Source: Calditrichota bacterium
GTDB taxonomy: Bacteria; Calditrichota; Calditrichia; Calditrichales; Calditrichaceae
NCBI GenBank assembly: GCA_024278755.1
Contig: JAJRSO010000030.1
Coordinates: 50,133 to 114,132 of the forward strand
Direction of reading: 5' to 3'
Length of the DNA stretch: 64,000 nt
The position numbers and the translations under genes were made by a program. Below are positions 18,791-27,613 of this stretch, one piece after another (the stretch's first letter is position 1; each line of letters opens with the position of its first letter). The notes below the pieces were generated by a model. That model was not told where the DNA came from, searched no databases, and saw only the letters and a program-made list of their open reading frames with translations.

Positions 18791-18848
18791 ACAAAAGACA
18801 AAAGACAAAAGACAAAAGACAAAAGACAAAAGACAAAAGACAAAAAAG
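18791..18848. repeat. Heptanucleotide tandem repeat (ACAAAAG)n
   Basis: There are seven perfect copies of ACAAAAG (18791-18839) plus an eighth copy lengthened by two A residues, ending exactly before the ATG at 18849. The unit is not a multiple of three. The repeat fills the place where promoter spacing or a ribosome-binding site would be for the CxxCxxCC gene. It also lies about 90 bp upstream of the divergent rsmE start. Confidence 0.9.
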
Positions 18849-19457
18849 ATGAATGTTGAGAAATTCCCTGTAATTACGGATACCTATTATTTTAAGTGTA
18901 CGCGATGTGGAAATTGCTGCACCGGCGATCAGAAGGTACATCTTAATTTATATGATTTATATAAGATGGCTGCTTATCATAAATTTAATAACAGCGCATT
19001 ATTGTTTCGCAGCGGGCTGGTTAACCTTATTCGTACAAAAAACAATGTATATTTACCAAGAATTCGTTTTAAAGTAAACCCTTTCCGGTTTTGTCCCTAT
19101 TTAATTAACGGAGAAAATACCGGGTTGTGCAAACTGCACCCCCAAATGAAACCACTAATCTGTTCCCTAGCACCTGCCGGCCGGGTGATTGATTTTGAGG
19201 ATAATTCGGAAACATGGCTTTTTGTAAAGCCGGCGCCCGATTGTCCTGGCGCGGCAGTGCATCATAAAAATACTCTTAACGAGCTTAAAGAAGAGTTTAA
19301 TGCGGAGCTCGAGTATCAAAAACGTTTTTTTCGTCTTCTGAATACAATCCGGTTTTTAAAATGGGAAAGGAAAGATTTTTTAGACCGCCTGTATTCATTC
19401 TCTTCGCTCCGGCCGTTTGACGAAATGTTATTCGAGTTGGAGCGGAACCTGCTCTGA
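18849..19457 (+). CDS. YkgJ-type CxxCxxCC cysteine-cluster protein
   Basis: The 202-residue protein has the cysteine cluster CTRCGNCCTGDQ near residue 20 and further cysteines in FCPYL, GLCKLHPQMKPLICSL and PDCPG. This is the UPF0153/YkgJ pattern, thought to bind zinc or an iron-sulfur cluster. Function is unknown. I place the start at the ATG directly after the heptamer repeat. An in-frame TTG at 18783 would add 22 residues encoded by the repeat itself, giving a lysine-rich tail whose frame would depend on copy number. No ribosome-binding site is visible at either start. Confidence 0.8.
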   Translation: MNVEKFPVITDTYYFKCTRCGNCCTGDQKVHLNLYDLYKMAAYHKFNNSALLFRSGLVNLIRTKNNVYLPRIRFKVNPFRFCPYLINGENTGLCKLHPQMKPLICSLAPAGRVIDFEDNSETWLFVKPAPDCPGAAVHHKNTLNELKEEFNAELEYQKRFFRLLNTIRFLKWERKDFLDRLYSFSSLRPFDEMLFELERNLL

Positions 19458-19564
19458 CAGCCTTTTAATTCTACCAGCGGAAGAATTTATCTGTTTAGAT
19501 GTAATAGTTGAAACTTTCTCTGAGACGTCTCGTAAACTACAGGTAAATCAGAAAGGAGACGGAG

Positions 19565-19729
19565 ATGATTCAACACATATTTCAACCGATTGTTATTCTT
19601 TTAACCGCTATTCCATTTGTGTATATGGCTTATGATGTAAGCCGGGAATTGTCTGTTATTACTGTTAAAGTTATCAGGGAAAAAGTAAAGCCGGAAATTA
19701 CAAATCGGATAAATATGATTATTCATTAA
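19565..19729 (+). CDS. Small single-span membrane protein, 54 residues
   Basis: This short frame starts with ATG 4-9 bp after a strong Shine-Dalgarno sequence (gaaaggagacggag) and ends in TAA. It is followed 31 bp later by a strong terminator, so it forms its own transcription unit or the end of one. The product (MIQHIFQPIVILLTAIPFVY, then a polar tail) has one hydrophobic helix at about 5-22. The rest is a basic, amphipathic C-terminal segment. I do not recognise the family. The expression signals are much better than those of neighbouring chance frames. Confidence 0.55.
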   Translation: MIQHIFQPIVILLTAIPFVYMAYDVSRELSVITVKVIREKVKPEITNRINMIIH

Positions 19730-19760
19730 CCAACCTCTCTATACATACCTCTAAATCCCC

Positions 19761-19790
19761 GGCGTCCCGTTTTGCGGGACGCCTTTTTTT
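19761..19790 (+). terminator. Strong rho-independent terminator
   Basis: GGCGTCCCG and CGGGACGCC form a perfect 9-bp GC-rich stem with a TTTTG-type loop, followed by seven T residues. It closes the unit of the 54-residue membrane protein. Confidence 0.92.
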
Positions 19791-19803
19791 GGTCCGCTAC
19801 TGC

Positions 19804-19830
19804 TTGACATAATTCCTATTTACTTCTAAG
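19804..19830 (+). promoter_or_regulatory. Weak candidate promoter upstream of the nucleosidase gene
   Basis: A perfect TTGACA (19804-19809) is followed after 15 bp by TCTAAG, a poor -10. It lies right after the terminator and just before the ATG at 19839, which has no clear ribosome-binding site. Confidence 0.25.
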
Positions 19831-19838
19831 TTGATTTT

Positions 19839-20453
19839 ATGTGGACAATCGTAAGCGCCTTAAAATCAGAACTTAGCCCGTTGTTTTCATATTTCCCTGT
19901 TTTGGAAAAATTAAGTATTGGCGGCGGTGCTTATTACCGTTCTGAATTTATTCAAATGGTACGAGCCGGGGTGGGACGTGATAATGTGCGGCAGGTTTTG
20001 GATGTTTTCCTGAACAGAAACCATCCGGACCTGGTGTTGAATATTGGTCTGGCCGGATCGCTGAAACCGGAGAATGAACCCGGGCAGATATTCTATATCA
20101 GAGAAGTGTTGCACGAAACGGCAAAGATAGCTTTTAATCTTCCTAAACTTGTTTCCGGCCTAGATTTACCTGCCGCCCGTTTACTGACGGTGGACAAAGC
20201 GGTAACCGAATCGGGACGGCGAGACCGGTTGCATAAAAAACGCCATGTGGAACTGGTTGATATGGAAGCATATTTTTTGGCACAAAAATGTGCTGAAAAG
20301 GGAATTCCCTTTTGCAGTATCAAAATTATTTCGGACATGGCAAATCAGGAAACGCAAAAAGTATTTATGGGAAACTATCAAGAAAAAAGTCAGATGCTTT
20401 GTGCTGTGCTCCGGCCGTTCCTCCCGAAAGGTACGGACAAAAAATACAAATGA
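19839..20453 (+). CDS. Phosphorylase superfamily (MTA/SAH nucleosidase-like) protein
   Basis: The 204-residue protein belongs to the purine nucleoside phosphorylase/nucleosidase superfamily. It has VGRDNVRQ, the LNIGLAGSL glycine loop, ELVDMEAYF (ribose-binding and catalytic glutamate) and IISDMAN, the position of the catalytic aspartate in nucleosidases. It is shorter than typical MTA/SAH nucleosidases (about 230). The choice between MTA/SAH nucleosidase, futalosine hydrolase and a hopanoid-associated homologue cannot be made from the sequence. No menaquinone or hopanoid genes are adjacent. The glycosyltransferase start overlaps its stop (ATGA). Confidence 0.75.
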   Translation: MWTIVSALKSELSPLFSYFPVLEKLSIGGGAYYRSEFIQMVRAGVGRDNVRQVLDVFLNRNHPDLVLNIGLAGSLKPENEPGQIFYIREVLHETAKIAFNLPKLVSGLDLPAARLLTVDKAVTESGRRDRLHKKRHVELVDMEAYFLAQKCAEKGIPFCSIKIISDMANQETQKVFMGNYQEKSQMLCAVLRPFLPKGTDKKYK

Positions 20454-21313
20454 CGGCGGAGACTAAAATAACAATATCGGTGATTATTCCGGTATTCAAC
20501 CGGGCCGCTCTAATTTCCCGCGCCCTTAATTCGGTTCTTGCGCAAAATCGTCCGCCGGATGAAATTATTGTGGTGGATGATGGTTCGACAGATCAAACGT
20601 TATCCGTTTTGAACCGTTATCGTTCGCAGATACACATACTACAACAACAAAACAAAGGAGTCTCAGCCGCCCGGAATGCGGGCCTTCGCGCCGCTTCGGG
20701 GGAATGGATTGCCTTGTTGGACAGCGATGATGCATGGCTTCCGCAAAAACTGGAACAGGCCGAAACATTTATTCGATTACATCCATCCAGCGAAATCTTT
20801 CAGACTGAAGAAATATGGATACGAAATGGACGGCGCGTAAATCCTAAAAATAAACATAAAAAAAAGGGTGGTTTCATTTATAAAGAAAGTTTACCGTTAT
20901 GCATTGTTTCGCCTTCGGCGGTTATGATTAAACGGCGTTTGTTTGATGAAATTGGCTGTTTTGATGAAACCTTTCCTGTTTGTGAAGATTATGACCTTTG
21001 GCTGCGTGTTGCGCGGAAATATGAAATAGGTCTTGATCCGCGTCCGGGCATTATAAAATACGGCGGCCATGCGGATCAGTTATCCGGTAAATATTGGGGA
21101 ATGGACCGTTTCCGAATCAGTGCAATGGAAAAACAATTATCCGATCCGCGCCTTCCGTTCGAAATGCGTGTATGGACTTTACAGGAAGTCTTATTAAAAT
21201 TAAAAGTTTTAATTTCCGGGTATGAAAAGCATGGGCGGGATAGCGGAATCTTGCAAAAAAAGCGGAAACAATATGCGCGGAAATTGGCTGAACTTAACGG
21301 GCGTGTTTCCTGA
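20450..21313 (+). CDS. Family 2 glycosyltransferase
   Basis: A 287-residue GT-A glycosyltransferase. The N-terminus ISVIIPVFNRAALISRALNS is followed by EIIVVDDGSTD, which binds the nucleotide, and ALLDSDDAW, the DxD metal site. FDETFPVCEDYDLWLRV is the acceptor/catalytic region with the ED pair. It transfers a sugar from a nucleotide donor, probably in cell-surface polysaccharide or glycoprotein synthesis, in the cytoplasm. The start is the ATG overlapping the nucleosidase stop. The longer upstream frame is only read-through. Its last 20 bp overlap the end of the convergent membrane-protein gene. Confidence 0.9.
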   Translation: MTAETKITISVIIPVFNRAALISRALNSVLAQNRPPDEIIVVDDGSTDQTLSVLNRYRSQIHILQQQNKGVSAARNAGLRAASGEWIALLDSDDAWLPQKLEQAETFIRLHPSSEIFQTEEIWIRNGRRVNPKNKHKKKGGFIYKESLPLCIVSPSAVMIKRRLFDEIGCFDETFPVCEDYDLWLRVARKYEIGLDPRPGIIKYGGHADQLSGKYWGMDRFRISAMEKQLSDPRLPFEMRVWTLQEVLLKLKVLISGYEKHGRDSGILQKKRKQYARKLAELNGRVS

Positions 21314-21936
21314 ATAAATGCTGTAAGAAAGGCCATATACCGATTAAATATCCGATACTGAAAAGCGGCCATGGAAAATAAACGGGCAAACCGCCGCACA
21401 CTATGTTTCTTGTTTGCCAGAAAAAGCTTATTAAAATAATTGCCCCCCCCGATCAGAACCGGAAACCATTCATATCGGCTGAAAATAGTTTCGGAAAATT
21501 GCTGCGGATAAACGAGCAGGATAATAACAGACACAACGATGAGGCCGAGACTGATAAGAGCAGGCGCAAGCCAGGGGGCTATCCAGGGCAAGGGAATTAA
21601 AAACAGAATATCCCAATCCAGCCAGGAAACAGGCCAGTTTATAAAAATTTTGAGCCAGAAATAATAAAACAAATCCCAGAGTCCAAAAATAAAGCAAAAA
21701 AGGGTAAAACGTTGCCTGAATGATTTACCACCAAGATAGGCGACACTCCCGATCATTATCAATGTGGCGACTTCCCGGCCGATCTCAACGGCTGCAATAT
21801 GCCGTGGAATTGTAACCATGGGGAATTGAAAACCTGCGGGATAAAATATAAGCCTCAGGTAAACCACAATGGCCGCTTCCAGGTAAGCCATTGAAAGCGC
21901 GAACAATAAAAACAGAACTATGTTTTTGTGTTTCAT
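21294..21936 (-). pseudogene. Conserved-looking multi-span membrane protein, frameshifted at a C8 tract
   Basis: From the ATG at 21936 the frame encodes hydrophobic helices with motifs such as EIGREVATLIMI and FGLWDLFYYFWLK, and LIPLPWIAPWLAP. It then runs into a tract of eight C (21443-21450; eight G on the coding strand). After the tract the current frame turns polar and runs on antisense to the glycosyltransferase gene. With one G fewer, it continues as AIILISFFWQTRN and ends at 21294 in a membrane-like tail. That gives 213 residues. A one-base slip therefore separates the two halves. I do not recognise the family; five to six helices are likely. Confidence 0.7.
21443..21450. repeat. Homopolymer C8 tract at a frame break
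   Basis: Eight consecutive C residues lie inside the membrane-protein gene. Removing one restores a full-length reading frame. Homopolymers of this length are prone to polymerase slippage and also to sequencing error. Confidence 0.85.
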
Positions 21937-22620
21937 ACTTGTAAGATTGCATATTTTCGTTTCAGAACCGGAAGGAATATACGCTCTTTTTAGCCTTTTG
22001 GCCACAGATATTTGATACATAGGCCATGCCATGTCCTTTCGATTTTTGTATGATCTTTCGCAACGGTTCTAAAAAATCAGACCTTGTATTTTATCCGTCT
22101 ATTGGTAACAGATGAACGGTAATCTTTCCTTACCGTGGCTGTTGCCGTTTCTTTTTTAGCCGCAAATGCACACCGGTTGTCACTGATTAAATCTATTGTT
22201 TCGTTTGTTTTAGTTCATTGACGCATTTGCGGCTAATTTTTTTTGCAATGCTATAAGAAAAGGGGAAGCCCTGATAAATCGGGATGCAGGCAGGGGGTAT
22301 GAAATTTATTCAATGCACTTGTATCCAGTTGTACTAAAATCGCTCTCAGTCTGCGTCGGCAAACGCATCCGCCTGACGGCCTGATCCACCTGCTAAGGAA
22401 AAGCGTTATAACTGCATTTACAAGAGTTCCCTAATCTATTTAGGACGAATACGATTAAATTTATAAAGATTCTTATGCATTTATAGATTCTGCCGACAAT
22501 ATATAGTAAGAAGCGAGATTGGAAAACTACTAAGGAATTATACTCTCATTTGTACTTCGTGCGCTTCTCCTGGTTTTTATGTATTTAAAATTTTAAAGTG
22601 AATAAATAACCGGAGGGGGA
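21937..22620. other. Long spacer upstream of the chemoreceptor gene
   Basis: No gene is visible. It holds a 14-bp inverted repeat (described separately). It also has a GC-richer patch (22260-22400) with small self-complementary pieces such as CCTGATAAATCGGG and GCGTCGGCAAACGC, and a 150-bp AT-rich end leading to the ribosome-binding site cggaggg at 22611-22617. The promoter of the signalling island probably lies in the last part. Confidence 0.4.
22156..22236. repeat. 81-bp element with perfect 14-bp terminal inverted repeats
   Basis: TTAGCCGCAAATGC (22156-22169) and GCATTTGCGGCTAA (22223-22236) are perfect inverted repeats around a 53-bp AT-rich centre. The element is flanked by T runs on both sides. 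It could fold into a long hairpin or be a very small non-autonomous repeat. No transposase is nearby. Confidence 0.65.
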
Positions 22621-23859
22621 ATGTTTTTTTATAACTGGAACATCATCACAAAGGTAATTGTCTCTTTCGCATTGGCCACCGCTTTTTTTATTGTGGTGGG
22701 GATTGCCGGAATATCTACAAATTCGGTTGCCGTTGTCTTTGGGATCATTGCGCTTGGGGTTGTCATTGCTATTTTAATCGCCACCTATTTATATAAAACC
22801 ATCCATTCTGCAACACAAAAAACACTGCAGTTTACGCGGCAGATTGCCAGCGGAGATTTTTCCAAACGCGCTGATGTAACCATTAAAGATGAATTCGGTC
22901 AGATACAGATGGCCCTGAATGATATGGCGGATAAACTGGAAAATATGTTGATTTCAATTGCCGGGAATGCCCGACAATTAGCGGATACATCCATAGAAAC
23001 ACAGCGTTTGGCAGAAAATTTTTCCGTTCGTGCCAAAGAGATGAACAAACACACTGCCGGAGTGGCTTCGGCTTCGGAAGAGATGAGCGCAAACATGGAC
23101 GCGGTTTCCGCTGCAACGGAAGAGGCTTCTGCCAATATTACGATTGTAGCTTCGAATACCGAAGAAATGACGGCTACCTTTTCCGAAATAACCGATAATT
23201 CCGAACAAGCCCGTACCATTACTAACGACGCTGTGCGTAGCGTGCAGGTAGCGTCGGACAAGGTGAATGAGTTAGGTGAAAATGCTCGTGCCATCAGTAA
23301 TGTGGTGGATGTTATTATGGAAATTGCCGGGCAAACTAAACTTTTAGCTTTAAATGCAACCATCGAAGCGGCACGGGCAGGGGAGGCAGGAAAAGGGTTT
23401 GCCGTGGTGGCAAATGAGGTAAAAGAGCTGGCTAATCAAACGGAAGATGCAACGGAAAAAATAGAACAAAGCATAAAAGCCATTCAGGATTCTACTACAC
23501 AAACAGTATCCGAAATTGGTTCGATTAATCAGGTTATTGGAAAAGTCGATCAAATGGTATCCTCCATTGCGTCGGCTGTAGAAGAACAAAATTTAACTAC
23601 TAAAAACATAACGGCCAATATTTCGCAGGCTTCACTGGGAATGAAAGAGACTGCCCGGAATATTGCCCAAACCAGTAACGCCTCCAAAATGATTGCCGGA
23701 GATATTCAACAGGTAAATAACGGGAACCATCAGATTTTTAGTGAAAGTAACCAACTTACCGAAAAAGCAACCATTCTGGATACCATTAGTCAGGAACTTA
23801 AGAAACTTGTACAGAGCTTTACTTTTTCAGAACAATCCCGCAGCAACAATCAGACATGA
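22621..23859 (+). CDS. Methyl-accepting chemotaxis protein without periplasmic sensor
   Basis: This is a 412-residue chemoreceptor. Two hydrophobic helices (about 8-30 and 33-58) follow each other with only a few residues between, so there is no extracytoplasmic ligand domain. A HAMP domain (about 58-115) is followed by the long coiled-coil signalling domain. The conserved hairpin tip is visible as [20 protein letters not shown] followed by [18 protein letters not shown]. It probably senses membrane state, redox or an internal partner and signals to a CheA/CheW complex, none of which is in the window. It opens the signalling island. The next gene starts 146 bp later. Confidence 0.93.
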   Translation: MFFYNWNIITKVIVSFALATAFFIVVGIAGISTNSVAVVFGIIALGVVIAILIATYLYKTIHSATQKTLQFTRQIASGDFSKRADVTIKDEFGQIQMALNDMADKLENMLISIAGNARQLADTSIETQRLAENFSVRAKEMNKHTAGVASASEEMSANMDAVSAATEEASANITIVASNTEEMTATFSEITDNSEQARTITNDAVRSVQVASDKVNELGENARAISNVVDVIMEIAGQTKLLALNATIEAARAGEAGKGFAVVANEVKELANQTEDATEKIEQSIKAIQDSTTQTVSEIGSINQVIGKVDQMVSSIASAVEEQNLTTKNITANISQASLGMKETARNIAQTSNASKMIAGDIQQVNNGNHQIFSESNQLTEKATILDTISQELKKLVQSFTFSEQSRSNNQT

Positions 23860-24005
23860 GTTTCGAAGAGACTTAAAAACAAATATGTGGTCATTCACAG
23901 TCAAAAAGTAACCAGTCATATTCGTAATACTTCATATCTCTAATTAATCAATCGTTTCTGTCGATATAAAAAACAAACAGCATATTTTTTAATGGACAAA
24001 TCTAT

Positions 24006-27000
24006 ATGGGTATGCGTATGAAAAAAGCAATAAATGTTTTACATCTCGAAGACGAAGAATCTATTGTAAAAGTTGTACAAAGTATTTTACAAAAAGACGG
24101 GCGCGCGGTAAATAGTATTCAGGTACAAACGGAAGCCGAATATTCGGAAGCTCTTAAGAATAAGGATATCGACCTGGTCATAGCAGATTATTCCTTGCCG
24201 GAATACAACGGGTTAAACGCGCTGCGTTTATTACGTAAAGATGATTCCGAAACGCCATTTATTTTATTTTCCGGCTCCATCGGTGAAGAAAAAGCAATTG
24301 CCAGCCTGCGGGAAGGCGCTACGGATTATGTCCTGAAAGAGAACATAAATGCCCTGGGACCGGTTGTTATAAGAATTTTAAAAGAAAGAGATGTGCGAAA
24401 AAAACAACTTAAGGCACAACGCGCACTTGAACAAAATAAGCAGACACTTAATACAATCCTTGATAAATTGCCTATCGGGGTTGTTTTAATTGATCAGGAA
24501 ACCCATAAAATCGTAAACATAAATCCCAAGGCTTGTGATCTGTTTGCAGATAGTTCTCAAAACATTATTGGTCGCAGATGTCATAAGTTTTCGTGGGCAA
24601 GCTCCGAAGGCAATTGTCCTATTTCGGATAAAGGGCAGGAAACAGACAATTCTCAAAAAACAATCGTAAATGTGCCAAAGAAAGGAATCTCCGTTTTAAA
24701 AAGCGTTGTTCGGGTTATGGTAAACGATCGGCCGCATCTCCTTGAGAGTTTTGTGGATATTTCCAAACAAAAAGAAATGGAATCCGAAGCAACAGCATTT
24801 GGAAGGATTATTGATGAATCCCTTAATGAGATTTATATTTTTGATACGGAAACCTTGTCTGCTCTCAGGCTCAATCGAGGTGCAAAAGAGAATCTGCAAC
24901 TAACCGACGAAGACTGTGAACAATTAACAATATTTGATGTGGTTGCCGATTTTACAAGGGAGAAATTTGAGCTGCTTATCGAACCATTGCGTGCGGGCAA
25001 AGTGAAAAAGATAAATATAAAGACAATTCATAAGCGTATAGACGGCAGCCATTATCCGGTGGAATCGTTATTACAACTTTCAACTTACAAGGGGAAGCCG
25101 GCGTTTGTAGCCATTGTCACAGATATTACGGAACGTAAAGAAGCCGAAAATATGCTACAACTGGTTTTAAATACAATCCCGGCACGTGTATTTTGGAAGG
25201 ACAGTTCCCTAAAATATCTTGGATGCAATGAATCCTTCTCCCGTGATGCGGGTTTATCTTCTCCCTCTGAAATTGTCGGCAAAACAGATTTTGATCTGGT
25301 GTGGAAAGAACAGGCCGAAGTTTACCAAAATGACGACCGTGTGGTTATCGAAACTTTACAACCAAAGCTTGATTATGAAGAAATCCAGACAACGGTATCC
25401 GGAGAAAAAATTTGGTTAAAAACCAGCAAAGTACCCCTTATCGACGCTCAGAATAAAATTAAAGGCGTTCTGGGTACTTATGAGGATATCTCTTTGCGCA
25501 AGCGAGGCGAACAAATCCAAAAGGTGATGTTTGAAATTTCGGATGCAAATATAAAAACGAAAGATGAGATTGTTTTTTATTCCATTATTCAAAAGCAATT
25601 AAGCACCCTGCTGGACACATCCAATTTTATTATCGCATTATACAGCGGTCAAACCGACACGCTGTCAATAAAATATATGCAGGATAGTAAGGACAGTATT
25701 GACGATTTCGGCGCTATTCCGGCAAAGAATACGCTTAGCGCCTACGTGATCCGGAACCAAAAAGCCCTACTGCTTAACGATACCGAGATGACGACCTTTT
25801 TTCGTAAGCATAAGATTAACTGGGTAGGTACGCCAGCCAAATGCTGGCTTGGTGTGCCTCTGATTGTGGAAAATGTTACTATCGGCCTGCTGATTGTACA
25901 AAGCTATAAAGAATCGGATTTATATGATCAGGAAGATTTAAAATTAATGGAATTTGCCGCCGGGCAATTGGCGGAATCCATCAAACGGAAACAAATTGAA
26001 AGTAAAATGTCTCAACTTTCCCGCTCTTTAGAACAAAGTCCGGTTTCCACGGTAATTACCGATTTAAACGGAAATATCCAATATGTAAATCCAAAATTTT
26101 GTGAGGCAACCGGATATTCGGAAGAAGAAGCGATCGGACAAAACCCACGTATTTTAAAATCCGGTGAGATGCCGCCGGAGGGCTACAAAAAACTATGGGA
26201 CACAATAAAAAACGGTAACGTTTGGCGGGGAAGATTTCATAATAAAAAGAAAAACGGCACTTTATTTTGGGAAGATGCAACCATTGGCCCTGTAAAAAAC
26301 GACAAGGGAGAAACAACGCATTTCTTAGCTGTAAAAGAGGATATCAGTGAACGGGTAGAAACCGAAGAGAGCTTAAAAAGACTGAATCAGCAAAATGAAT
26401 CGCTTGTGGCGGCTTTTCCGTCTATTCTAATGGTAATGAATGCAGAAGAGCAGGTTATTCGCTGGAACGAGAAAGCAACCGAAGTGTTTAGGCTTAATTG
26501 GGAGCAAGTGCAAAACCAGCAATTTCACGGGTTACCCATCGACTGGAACTGGGGTACAATTGTGGACGGTATTAGTATGTGTCGAAGCCAGAATAAAACA
26601 TATCATCTGACCGATGTCGATTTCACTAGAAAAGACGGTGTGAATGGGTTTCTGAATGTGTCTATTTCTCCTTTTCGGGATGAAGAGTCCATCCTGGACG
26701 GTTATCTGATTCATGCGGAAGATGTTACCGAAAAAAAAATAGCAGAGGGACAGAAAGCCCATTTACAGAAAATGGAATCCATTGGACAGTTAGCCGCCGG
26801 AATCGCGCACGAAATAAATACGCCTACTCAATATATCGGTGACAATACTCATTTTTTAAAAGATTCGTTTGAAGATTTAAGCAAGCTATTGGATGTAGTC
26901 AAGGAAATACAAAAAACGGCAGACGATTCGGAACACCTGTCTAATCTTATAAAAAAAGCGGAATCCATAATGAAAGATATAGATTTGGATTTCCTGCTGG

Positions 27001-27572
27001 AAGAGATTCCTGTTTCAATTGAGCAATCCTTAGATGGTATCGGCAAAGTGAGTAAAATAGTAAAGGCAATGAAAGAGTTTTCACATCCGGGCAGCAAAGA
27101 CAAAACACTGGTAGATCTAAATCGCGCTATCCAAAACACCATAACGGTTTCACGCAATGAGTGGAAATATGTGGCGGATATTAAAACCGAATTTGATGAA
27201 TCTCTTGCAGAAGTGCCCTGTTTTCATGATGAATTTAACCAGGTGATTTTAAATATTATCATCAATGCCGCACATGCAATTGGTGATAATCCTAATGAAG
27301 GTAATACAAAAGGAACGATTACGATTCGCACCATTCAGCGGGGAAAAATAGCAGAAATTCGTATTGCGGATACGGGCACGGGCATTCCCGAATCGATTAT
27401 AAAAAAAATATTCGATCCCTTCTTTACAACCAAAGAAGTGGGGAAAGGCACCGGACAAGGGCTGGCAATATCGTATGATGTGATTGTAAATAAACATGGA
27501 GGGAAACTTCTCGTAGAAAGCGAACCGGGTAAAGGAACTGTTTTTATAATTCAACTTCCTCTTGAGGATTAA
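24006..27572 (+). CDS. Receiver-PAS-GAF sensor histidine kinase, 1188 residues
   Basis: This is a soluble multi-domain kinase. An N-terminal receiver (about 10-125, phosphoacceptor aspartate in VIADYSLPEYNG, with LKENI in place of the usual KP lysine segment) leads into PAS domains at about 148-260, 265-375 and 380-500. A GAF domain (about 505-660) and two more PAS domains (about 668-920) follow. The kinase core has H in GIAHEINTPTQYIGDN (about 930) and an ATPase domain ending in TGQGLAIS and GGKLLVESEPG. It has no C-terminal receiver. Three in-frame ATGs lie close together (24006, 24012, 24018). The third begins the receiver directly. Its kinase core is nearly the same as that of the next gene. 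It is followed after 41 bp by that gene. Confidence 0.9.
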   Translation: MGMRMKKAINVLHLEDEESIVKVVQSILQKDGRAVNSIQVQTEAEYSEALKNKDIDLVIADYSLPEYNGLNALRLLRKDDSETPFILFSGSIGEEKAIASLREGATDYVLKENINALGPVVIRILKERDVRKKQLKAQRALEQNKQTLNTILDKLPIGVVLIDQETHKIVNINPKACDLFADSSQNIIGRRCHKFSWASSEGNCPISDKGQETDNSQKTIVNVPKKGISVLKSVVRVMVNDRPHLLESFVDISKQKEMESEATAFGRIIDESLNEIYIFDTETLSALRLNRGAKENLQLTDEDCEQLTIFDVVADFTREKFELLIEPLRAGKVKKINIKTIHKRIDGSHYPVESLLQLSTYKGKPAFVAIVTDITERKEAENMLQLVLNTIPARVFWKDSSLKYLGCNESFSRDAGLSSPSEIVGKTDFDLVWKEQAEVYQNDDRVVIETLQPKLDYEEIQTTVSGEKIWLKTSKVPLIDAQNKIKGVLGTYEDISLRKRGEQIQKVMFEISDANIKTKDEIVFYSIIQKQLSTLLDTSNFIIALYSGQTDTLSIKYMQDSKDSIDDFGAIPAKNTLSAYVIRNQKALLLNDTEMTTFFRKHKINWVGTPAKCWLGVPLIVENVTIGLLIVQSYKESDLYDQEDLKLMEFAAGQLAESIKRKQIESKMSQLSRSLEQSPVSTVITDLNGNIQYVNPKFCEATGYSEEEAIGQNPRILKSGEMPPEGYKKLWDTIKNGNVWRGRFHNKKKNGTLFWEDATIGPVKNDKGETTHFLAVKEDISERVETEESLKRLNQQNESLVAAFPSILMVMNAEEQVIRWNEKATEVFRLNWEQVQNQQFHGLPIDWNWGTIVDGISMCRSQNKTYHLTDVDFTRKDGVNGFLNVSISPFRDEESILDGYLIHAEDVTEKKIAEGQKAHLQKMESIGQLAAGIAHEINTPTQYIGDNTHFLKDSFEDLSKLLDVVKEIQKTADDSEHLSNLIKKAESIMKDIDLDFLLEEIPVSIEQSLDGIGKVSKIVKAMKEFSHPGSKDKTLVDLNRAIQNTITVSRNEWKYVADIKTEFDESLAEVPCFHDEFNQVILNIIINAAHAIGDNPNEGNTKGTITIRTIQRGKIAEIRIADTGTGIPESIIKKIFDPFFTTKEVGKGTGQGLAISYDVIVNKHGGKLLVESEPGKGTVFIIQLPLED

Positions 27573-27613
27573 GTTAGTTCTTCGGATAATATGACAAAGG
27601 AGAAAGGAATAAA

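Noticed and set aside
18791..18848. CRISPR or iteron-type origin
   Set aside because: The units are 7 bp, contiguous and AT-rich, with no replication gene or DnaA-type boxes nearby.
21076..22032. 318-residue minus-strand frame read as one protein
   Set aside because: Only the middle part is a real membrane protein. The N-terminal extension is not protein-like, and the C-terminal part is out-of-frame sequence antisense to the glycosyltransferase.
22240..22440. Riboswitch upstream of the chemoreceptor
   Set aside because: GC-rich patches and small stems are present, but I could not match them to a known c-di-GMP or other riboswitch core.
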